Shown: in pieces, positions 18,249-24,525 of the stretch
Numbering within the stretch: position 1 is the stretch's first letter
Layout: every line of letters begins with the position of its first letter
From: RHLJ01 sp963974345
GTDB lineage: Bacteria > Bacteroidota > Rhodothermia > Balneolales > Balneolaceae
Assembly (NCBI GenBank): GCA_963974345.1
Contig: CAXBBW010000020.1
Span: forward strand, 1 to 64,000
DNA length: 64,000 bases
Direction of reading: 5' to 3'
Program-made: the position numbers and the translations under genes
Notes under the pieces: model-generated
The model's database searches: none
What the model was told of the DNA's origin: nothing
The model's input: the letters and a program-made list of their open reading frames with translations, nothing else

Positions 18249-18323
18249 GTGAAAAACGAAAAAACATACAATTCCCATCTCCATCATAATGGTTTCCATC
18301 ATGGACACCACCACGTGCATTAA
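18249..18323 (+). CDS. hisL: Histidine-rich leader peptide of the his operon attenuator
   Basis: A 24-codon frame begins at GTG (18249) and ends at TAA (18321-18323). It reads MKNEKTYNSHLHH, then NGFHHGHHHVH. Nine of the 24 residues are histidine, in positions 10, 12, 13, 17, 18, 20, 21, 22 and 24. An in-frame TGA at 18243 excludes a longer version, and no ATG is available. It lies 68 bases upstream of hisG, the first enzyme gene of histidine synthesis, and is followed by a GC hairpin and seven Ts. By analogy with enterobacterial hisL, ribosome stalling at His codons when charged tRNA-His is scarce should prevent termination. The function is inferred, while the His-codon run is directly visible. 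Confidence 0.87.
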   Translation: MKNEKTYNSHLHHNGFHHGHHHVH

Positions 18324-18341
18324 TTTTCTGCGCCTTTTTTT
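18315..18341 (+). terminator. Candidate attenuator terminator of the his operon
   Basis: GTGCA (18315-18319) can pair with TGCGC (18329-18333), one pair being G-U, followed by C and seven Ts (18335-18341). The stem is short for an intrinsic terminator, but it overlaps the last leader codons and is the only GC-rich hairpin before hisG. Upstream, four alternating CCAT/ATGG segments (18281-84, 18289-92, 18296-99, 18301-04) could form mutually exclusive hairpins. Confidence 0.45.
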
Positions 18342-18391
18342 CGTACACCTTATTTTAACACATCTATTAACCTATTTTACATATTGATTTC

Positions 18392-19273
18392 ATGAACCGA
18401 ACGAAAGATTCTTCGACTTCTTTACGCATTGCCATTCAAAAAAGCGGCCGCTTAACTGAGAAAACTATCGACTTACTCCACGGAATTGGCGTTGAGTTTG
18501 ATAATTATAAACGAAACCTCATGGTTAAAACCCGCAATTTTGATGTTGAACTCCTCTTACTTAGAGATGACGATATCCCTGAATATGTGCAGGATGGAAT
18601 TTGTGATTTAGGATTTGTTGGTGCTAATGAAGTTTTTGAAAAAGATGCAGATGTTAGTGTCCTTAGAGGTCTAAATTATGGAAATTGTCGCCTATCAATT
18701 GCCGCTCCAAAAGACGGAGGTTTACAGAAAGCGTCAGACTTTGAAGGCAAAACCATAGCAACTAGTTATCCATTCTTAACAAAGAAGTTTTTCGAAGAAC
18801 AAGGGATTAATATTGATGTGGTAGAGATTTCAGGAGCAGTTGAAATCACTCCTCAACTCGAAGTTGCTGATGCAATCTCTGATTTAGTTTCTACAGGTGG
18901 TACACTTAAAGCAAATGGACTTGAAGAATTATTCTCTATTCTTGAATCGGAAACTAAACTTATTCAAACCAACAAAGAGCTTTCTCCTGGTAAGGAAAAA
19001 CTAATTGAAAAGTTTTTGGTTCGCATTGATGGCTTTCAACAAGCAAAAAAGAGTCGATATATTATGATGAACGCTCCTAGAGAAAAAATTAAGGCTATTA
19101 GTAGCATCATTCCTTCAATGAAAAGTCCAACTGTTGTCCCTTTGGCTGAAACAAATATGGTAGCTATTCAAACTGTTATTCCAATAGATAAATTTTGGGA
19201 TGTCATGGAAGAGCTTAAGGAAGCAGGTGCTTCTGATATTGTAATGCTTCCTATTGAAAGTATGATCCTATAG
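18392..19273 (+). CDS. hisG: ATP phosphoribosyltransferase, long form
   Basis: HisG catalyses the first committed step of histidine synthesis, ATP plus PRPP to phosphoribosyl-ATP, and is the point of histidine feedback control. The 293 residues correspond to the long, hexameric form with a C-terminal ACT-like regulatory domain (from about residue 215, SRYIMMNAPREKIKAI to the end). It therefore does not need HisZ. Catalytic-domain features are IAIQKSGRL, ICDLGFVGANEVFE and the PRPP-binding AISDLVSTGGTLKANGL. It is the first enzyme gene after the His-rich leader. Confidence 0.97.
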   Translation: MNRTKDSSTSLRIAIQKSGRLTEKTIDLLHGIGVEFDNYKRNLMVKTRNFDVELLLLRDDDIPEYVQDGICDLGFVGANEVFEKDADVSVLRGLNYGNCRLSIAAPKDGGLQKASDFEGKTIATSYPFLTKKFFEEQGINIDVVEISGAVEITPQLEVADAISDLVSTGGTLKANGLEELFSILESETKLIQTNKELSPGKEKLIEKFLVRIDGFQQAKKSRYIMMNAPREKIKAISSIIPSMKSPTVVPLAETNMVAIQTVIPIDKFWDVMEELKEAGASDIVMLPIESMIL

Positions 19274-19367
19274 AATATCCTATATAAAAAAACGAATGCT
19301 GAACATTGAACTATCAATATTTTTATACCAAGTCTTTTCTCTTAAGATGGATAAAGGAATGTGTTAA

Positions 19368-20654
19368 ATGAAAACTTATCAATACAATTCTCTTTCTAAT
19401 TCTGCAAAAGAAGCATTATTAAAACGACCGAAAATGGATTTTAAATCTATTTTTGGAGTTGTTGAGCCTATTTTAAAGCAAGTTGAAAACGAAGGTGATT
19501 CAGCAATCAAAGCACTCACTAAAAAATTTGATAGCGTAGATCTTAATGAGGTAACGATCAATCCAAAAGCGGTCTCTATTTCTTTAAATGAAAATATTAA
19601 ATCTGCTATCGACATAGCTTTCGACAATATATTCCGATTTCACGATGCTCAGAAAAGTACCCCATTAGTTATTGAAACTATGGAAGGCGTTTCTTGCAAA
19701 CGTGTAACGCGGCCAATTGAGCGAGTGGGGCTATATGTACCAGGTGGAAATGCAATTTTACCTTCAACGGCGATGATGTTATCTATACCTGCAATGATTG
19801 CTGGTTGCTCTACCATTATTTTAGCTACTCCTCCAAAAGCCGATGGAAATATTGCCGATGAAATCATTTACATCGCTCAAAAAGCCGGAGTTGATAAAAT
19901 TTTACTCGCAGGTGGAGCGCAAGCAATTGCGGCAATGTCGTACGGAACTGAGTCGGTTCCAAAAGTTGACAAGATTTTTGGTCCTGGGAATCAATTTGTA
20001 ACTGCTGCTAAAATGATTTTACAAAATAGTGAAGCCCAAATAAGTATTGATATGCCGGCTGGACCTTCAGAAGTGCTCATAATTGCAGACTCAGAAGCAA
20101 ACCCAGCATATATTGCTGCAGATTTACTTTCACAAGCAGAACACGGTGTTGATAGCCAAGTAGTTTTAGTTGCTACCAAAAACTTTAAACTTTCGACTCT
20201 TGAAACTGAATTAGAGGCTCAACTTAATCAGCTTCCTAGAAAAGAAATGGCCTCAAAAGCACTTGAAAATAGTTTCTCATTAGTTGTAGATTCATTGCAT
20301 GAGGCGTTTGATTTTTCGAATATTTATGCTCCGGAGCACTTAATTGTTAATGTTCAAAATGCAGAATCCTGGGAAGCCAAAATTCTTAATGCTGGTTCGG
20401 TATTTTTTGGGCAATTTACACCCGAAAGTGTTGGAGATTATGCTTCTGGCACCAATCACACCTTGCCAACTTATGGATATGCTAGAATGTACAGCGGAGT
20501 GAATTTATCATCTTTTCAGAAGTCTGTAACTATGCAAACGCTTACTGAAGATGGACTTAAAAAGATCGGACCAACAGTAGAAATACTAGCAGAGCTTGAA
20601 GGACTTCAAGCACATAAAAATGCAGTTAGTATTCGATTGAGGGATTTAGAATGA
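19368..20654 (+). CDS. hisD: Histidinol dehydrogenase
   Basis: HisD carries out the last two oxidations, from L-histidinol to L-histidine, with NAD and a bound zinc. The 428-residue product has RPIERVGLYVPGGNAILPSTAMM and KIFGPGNQFVTAAK. It also has the conserved DMPAGPSEVLIIAD, the zinc- and base-related AEHGVDSQ, the NIYAPEHLIV histidine, and the SGTNHTLPTYGYARMYSG stretch. It is 94 bases after hisG and overlaps hisC by four bases (ATGA), so hisD and hisC are probably translationally coupled. Confidence 0.97.
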   Translation: MKTYQYNSLSNSAKEALLKRPKMDFKSIFGVVEPILKQVENEGDSAIKALTKKFDSVDLNEVTINPKAVSISLNENIKSAIDIAFDNIFRFHDAQKSTPLVIETMEGVSCKRVTRPIERVGLYVPGGNAILPSTAMMLSIPAMIAGCSTIILATPPKADGNIADEIIYIAQKAGVDKILLAGGAQAIAAMSYGTESVPKVDKIFGPGNQFVTAAKMILQNSEAQISIDMPAGPSEVLIIADSEANPAYIAADLLSQAEHGVDSQVVLVATKNFKLSTLETELEAQLNQLPRKEMASKALENSFSLVVDSLHEAFDFSNIYAPEHLIVNVQNAESWEAKILNAGSVFFGQFTPESVGDYASGTNHTLPTYGYARMYSGVNLSSFQKSVTMQTLTEDGLKKIGPTVEILAELEGLQAHKNAVSIRLRDLE

Positions 20655-21712
20655 AAAAACAAATAGACATAGAAAAGTTAGTCCGCCAAAATATTCTTGA
20701 TTTACAACCATACCGAAGTGCTAGAGATGATTACGATTCAGGAATTTTACTCGATGCAAACGAGAATTCTTTTGGTGCTCCATTTGAAGATGATTTAGAA
20801 CTCAACCGATACCCGATGCCCTATCAAGAAGAGCTTCGTAGTAAGATTGCCGAGTTCCGAGCTGTTACACCTCAACATATTTTTGTTGGTGTTGGAAGTG
20901 ATGAAGCTATTGATCTACTTTTCAGAATTTTTTGTAAACCAGGAGAAGATCGAGTTTTAATCACTCCTCCTACTTATGGGATGTACAAAGTATCTGCAAA
21001 AATTAATGATATTGCAGTTGATGAAGTTCTTCTGACGGAAGATTTTCAAGTACGAGTTCAAGAAACCCTTGATACTGTTTCAAAAAATACAAAACTATTA
21101 TTTCTTTGTTCGCCAAATAATCCAACTGGAAATAGCTTACGAAAAAGTGATATCCTTAAAATCGCTGACTCATTTCAAGGTATTGTAGTACTAGATGAAG
21201 CTTATATCGACTTTAGCGAACAGGAAAGTTTTGCAAAAGAAGTATTGGGTAGAACAAACCTTGTGATACTTCAAACTATGTCGAAGGCATTTGGCTTGGC
21301 GGGGATACGATTAGGAATTGCGCTAGCGAGTCCAGAAATCATTAACCTTATGATGAAAGTTAAAGCACCATATAACATAAATAAGCTCTCTTCTAAAGCT
21401 GCGTTAAAAGGGTTCCGCTATATAAATGCTATGAAGGGCAAAGTCGAGCAAATAAAATCAGAGCGTAAACAAGTTATTGCAAGACTTAAATCTATTCCAG
21501 AAGTAGAAAAAATTTATCCTTCCGATGCAAATTTTCTCATTTTTAGAATTGCAGATGCTATAAATATCTACAAAAAATTAGCGGATAAAGGAGTCGTGAT
21601 TCGCTATAGAGGAAACGAACCACATTGTGAAAATTGTCTCAGACTTACAATTGGTACTCAGGATGAAAACGCACGATTTTTTGATGCATTTAACGCAGTT
21701 ATAAAAGGCTAG
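20651..21712 (+). CDS. hisC: Histidinol-phosphate aminotransferase
   Basis: HisC is a PLP-dependent class I/II aminotransferase converting imidazole-acetol phosphate to histidinol phosphate. Visible features over 353 residues are LLDANENSFGAP, FVGVGSDEAIDLLFR, FLCSPNNPTGNSL, VVLDEAYIDF, and the PLP lysine in TMSKAFGLAGIRLGIA. The C-terminal Arg motif VVIRYRGNEPHCENCLRLTIG is also present. The start overlaps hisD, and the end overlaps by three bases the 3' end of the oppositely oriented doxX gene, which interrupts the his cluster here. Confidence 0.96.
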   Translation: MKKQIDIEKLVRQNILDLQPYRSARDDYDSGILLDANENSFGAPFEDDLELNRYPMPYQEELRSKIAEFRAVTPQHIFVGVGSDEAIDLLFRIFCKPGEDRVLITPPTYGMYKVSAKINDIAVDEVLLTEDFQVRVQETLDTVSKNTKLLFLCSPNNPTGNSLRKSDILKIADSFQGIVVLDEAYIDFSEQESFAKEVLGRTNLVILQTMSKAFGLAGIRLGIALASPEIINLMMKVKAPYNINKLSSKAALKGFRYINAMKGKVEQIKSERKQVIARLKSIPEVEKIYPSDANFLIFRIADAINIYKKLADKGVVIRYRGNEPHCENCLRLTIGTQDENARFFDAFNAVIKG

Positions 21713-22101
21713 TCTGCTTTGAAAAACTTCTCACCGATAACTGGAATTTCTTTTCTATGTGCATATAATATTATTGCACAGCTTAGAAATACAATAATTG
21801 CCATGGCAAACAGTACTCCACCATCTCCCATAACTTCAATACCTAAAATAGTTAGGTGGCTCATAATGGCACCAAAAATTACCCCAATTCCAATAATTGC
21901 TCCTAGCCATGATGTTCGTGGAATTAAAAGAAGTACTGAAGCAATTAACTCAGCTATCCCTGAAGCATATCTCCCAAATGGTTCTAGTCCTACAGTTTCA
22001 AATATATATATGCTTTCTGGTGCTCCAGTGAATTTAAAAAACAGAGTTTGTAGCATAATTCCAGCGGCTAAAATTCTTAGTCCCCAAATAAAAATTTTCA
22101 T
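21709..22101 (-). CDS. DoxX-family small membrane protein
   Basis: The 130-residue protein has four hydrophobic helices and the DoxX-type pattern: LRILAAGIMLQTLFFKFTG, then GRYASGIAELIASVLLLIP. DoxX-like proteins are inner-membrane proteins of varied or unknown role. It is encoded against the his genes, convergent with hisC (three-base overlap) and divergent from hisB, and so splits the histidine cluster into two transcription units. A TACGTTTG -7-like element for this gene lies on the minus strand at 22180-22187. Composition does not differ from its neighbours. Confidence 0.82.
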   Translation of the reverse strand: MKIFIWGLRILAAGIMLQTLFFKFTGAPESIYIFETVGLEPFGRYASGIAELIASVLLLIPRTSWLGAIIGIGVIFGAIMSHLTILGIEVMGDGGVLFAMAIIVFLSCAIILYAHRKEIPVIGEKFFKAD

Positions 22102-22206
22102 TGTTTATCTCATTACATTAACTGTTGATAAATGGTATCAAGTATCTTATCTCTATTCATCACAATTACGTAACATTTTCAAACGTAAACTATTCAATCA
22201 GAAATC

Positions 22207-23100
22207 ATGAAAATCTGGATCGAATCACAATTAATTTCTTCAGATGAACCTAAATTCCCTATTAAAGGAGCCATATATTTTTTGTCTGAGTTGCAGTCAG
22301 AAGGCTATCTAATTTCAGTTGATAATTCCCTCTTATCAAAAAAACAGCGTCAACTGTTGGATCATGAAGAATTACTTACCCAATTCTCAAGAGAAGAATC
22401 AGACGGAATAATTGAATATGATAAAAGCGAAGGTAAATTTGAATTTTGGATTGGGGAAAACATTGTAGCATCTGGGTATGATTTAAAAGAACTATCCGAA
22501 TCGTTGAAAAGAGAATCCAATCGTACCGCTTCACTTCAACGAAAGACCAACGAAACTGACATTAATGTTTCTTTGAACTTAGATGGAACTGGTAAATCAA
22601 ACATTAAAACGGGACTCAATTTCTTTGACCATATGTTAGAGCAAATTGCTCGACATGGATTTGTTGATTTAGATTTAAGCTGTAATGGAGATTTAGAAGT
22701 TGATGAGCACCATACGATTGAAGATGTTGCAATTGCTCTTGGTGATACCATTTCCAAAGCTCTTGGAGATAAAAAGGGAATTGAACGATATGCATTTGTT
22801 TTGCCAATGGATGAGGCTCAATCCACTGTTGCACTCGATCTTTCTGGAAGACCTTATTTAGTTTTTGAAGGTGAATTCAATCGAGAATACGTTGGTGATT
22901 TACCTACCGAAATGGTAAAACACTTTTTCTATAGCTTGGCAATGAATTTAAAAGCTACTCTACATATTGAGTTCAAAGGAGAAAATGATCACCATAAAAT
23001 TGAAGCTATTTTTAAAGGATTTGCTCGTGTTTTAAAAACTGCTGTTGAAAAAAATCCAAGAATCAAAAATCAAGTTCCTAGTTCAAAGGGAGCGCTGTAA
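22207..23100 (+). CDS. hisB: Imidazoleglycerol-phosphate dehydratase with a non-catalytic N-terminal extension
   Basis: HisB dehydrates imidazole-glycerol phosphate. Residues 103-297 form a complete IGPD domain with the manganese-binding histidine motifs DHMLEQIARHGF, VDEHHTIEDVAIALG and NDHHKIEAIFKGFARVLK. Residues 1-102 are extra. They resemble a shortened HAD phosphatase domain (GAIYFLSELQSEGYLISVDNS) like the N-half of bifunctional HisB. The DxDGT nucleophile motif and the rest of the phosphatase core are absent, so histidinol-phosphatase activity is not expected. The HAD relationship is my inference. It begins the second his segment and abuts hisH directly. Confidence 0.93.
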   Translation: MKIWIESQLISSDEPKFPIKGAIYFLSELQSEGYLISVDNSLLSKKQRQLLDHEELLTQFSREESDGIIEYDKSEGKFEFWIGENIVASGYDLKELSESLKRESNRTASLQRKTNETDINVSLNLDGTGKSNIKTGLNFFDHMLEQIARHGFVDLDLSCNGDLEVDEHHTIEDVAIALGDTISKALGDKKGIERYAFVLPMDEAQSTVALDLSGRPYLVFEGEFNREYVGDLPTEMVKHFFYSLAMNLKATLHIEFKGENDHHKIEAIFKGFARVLKTAVEKNPRIKNQVPSSKGAL

Positions 23101-23703
23101 ATGATTGCATTGATTAAATATAGAGCAGGGAATATCGCTTCGGTATCCAATGCCCTTGACCGCCTTGGCACTGATTATTTTCTAGCTGAAACTCCCGAAC
23201 AGCTCAACAAAGCAGACGGTGTTATTTTTCCTGGAGTAGGTCATGCCTGGTCGGCAATGGAATCTTTAAAAGAAAATGGGGTTGATAAATGGTTGGTTAA
23301 CACAAAAAAGCCCGTTCTAGGAATTTGTGTAGGAATGCAATTATTATTCGAATCTTCAAGCGAAGGAAATACTAAAGGTCTTGGAGTAATTCCTGGAGGT
23401 TTAATCAAATTTGAATCTGACTCAGAAAAAATCCCCCATATGGGCTGGAATACTTTTTCAAAGAGTCAGGAGCATCCTTTGTTAAAAGGAATTGAGCCAA
23501 ATGAGCATTTGTATTTTGTACATAGTTACTACGCACCAGATAATGAATTTGCTGTTGCAAATTGCGAATATATCAATCCATTTATCGCTGTAGTGGCAAA
23601 AGACAATTACTTCGGGGTTCAATTTCACCCAGAGAAATCAGGTAAAGTTGGAGCTAAAATTCTCAAAAATTTTCTCGACTACGTTTATCAAAAAAAGAAC
23701 TAG
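23101..23703 (+). CDS. hisH: Imidazole glycerol phosphate synthase, glutamine amidotransferase subunit
   Basis: HisH hydrolyses glutamine and passes ammonia to HisF, which is not encoded in this window. The 200-residue class I amidotransferase has the nucleophile elbow LGICVGMQLLFE and the catalytic His-Glu pair in VQFHPEKSG. The N-terminal IKYRAGNIASVSNAL and the oxyanion strand PGVGH are typical. Its ATG directly follows the hisB stop, so coupling is likely. Confidence 0.96.
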   Translation: MIALIKYRAGNIASVSNALDRLGTDYFLAETPEQLNKADGVIFPGVGHAWSAMESLKENGVDKWLVNTKKPVLGICVGMQLLFESSSEGNTKGLGVIPGGLIKFESDSEKIPHMGWNTFSKSQEHPLLKGIEPNEHLYFVHSYYAPDNEFAVANCEYINPFIAVVAKDNYFGVQFHPEKSGKVGAKILKNFLDYVYQKKN

Positions 23704-23710
23704 ATTATTT

Positions 23711-24427
23711 ATGCAAGTTATCCCTGCTATCGATTTACTAAACGGACAATGCGTACGCCTGCATAAAGGAAGGTATGATGAAGTAACCGTATATAACGAA
23801 TCCCCTTTAAAACAAGCTGGAGATTTTAAAAAAGCTGGTTTTACACATATTCATATTGTGGATTTAAATGGAGCTAAAGAAGGTCATTTCGTGAACCTTC
23901 CCCATATTCAACAAGTGATTAAAGAACTAGGTATTTCTGTTCAAACAGGTGGTGGAATTCGGACATTTGAGGATGCAGAATATTTGTTAAAAGCCGGAAT
24001 CTCAAAAGTAATTTGCAGCTCTATGGCAATCAAAAATGAACCAGATTGGCTAAAATTACTTGAGGAATATCCAAATCAAACTATTCTAGGGATGGATTTA
24101 AAGGATGGGAAAATCGCTTATGGTGGTTGGCTCGAGACCGCTTCTGAATCTGTAGATTCTTTTGTTTCCAGAATGATAAAGCATGGACTTCAAGAAATAC
24201 TTTGTACAGATATCTCTAAAGACGGAACATTATCTGGGCCTAACCTTGAGCTGTATGTTGAACTCAAATCAAAATTCCCTGATATAAAGCTCATTGCATC
24301 AGGCGGTGTTTCATCTCTTGAAGATTTGAATGAACTTGATAAAGAAGGAATTGATGCTGTTGTTGTTGGTAAAGCTTATTATGAGAATCGAATATCGTTA
24401 GAGCAGATGCAAAACTTATCTGCTTAG
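23711..24427 (+). CDS. hisA: Phosphoribosylformimino-5-aminoimidazole carboxamide ribotide isomerase
   Basis: HisA is a TIM barrel performing the Amadori rearrangement of ProFAR to PRFAR. I place the start at the ATG at 23711, giving QVIPAIDLLNGQCVRLHKG, rather than 63 bases upstream inside hisH. The catalytic Asp is in PAIDLLNG, and the second is in TDISKDGTLSGPN. Phosphate-binding glycines are seen in TGGGIRTFEDAEYLL and IASGGVSSLEDL. It starts seven bases after hisH and is the last his gene here. hisF and hisI/E do not follow, so they must lie elsewhere. Confidence 0.96.
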   Translation: MQVIPAIDLLNGQCVRLHKGRYDEVTVYNESPLKQAGDFKKAGFTHIHIVDLNGAKEGHFVNLPHIQQVIKELGISVQTGGGIRTFEDAEYLLKAGISKVICSSMAIKNEPDWLKLLEEYPNQTILGMDLKDGKIAYGGWLETASESVDSFVSRMIKHGLQEILCTDISKDGTLSGPNLELYVELKSKFPDIKLIASGGVSSLEDLNELDKEGIDAVVVGKAYYENRISLEQMQNLSA

Positions 24428-24440
24428 AAAGCTTTCACTT

Positions 24441-24471
24441 TTTGCTTACCACAATTACAATATTAGATTTG
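24441..24471 (+). promoter_or_regulatory. Promoter of the pgpH-like gene
   Basis: TTTG (24441-24444), exactly 19 bases, then TAGATTTG (24464-24471) is a perfect match to the Bacteroidota housekeeping promoter TTTG-N19-TAnnTTTG. The expected start site is about 50 bases upstream of the gene at 24526. It separates this gene from the his cluster. Confidence 0.65.
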
Positions 24472-24525
24472 TAAATTAGTTGCGGGTTAGTAAACTTATC
24501 AAAAAATCTAAAACGACTGTACTTC

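Noticed and set aside
18135..18320. A 61-codon frame on the minus strand opposite the his leader, starting MHVVVSMMETIMMEMG.
   Set aside because: It is the antisense shadow of the histidine codon run; His codons read backwards as Met/Val-rich. It has no plausible promoter or family, and the sense-strand leader explains it.
23648..23710. An upstream extension of hisA beginning inside hisH.
   Set aside because: The added 21 residues are not part of the HisA fold; the ATG at 23711 gives the exact family start.
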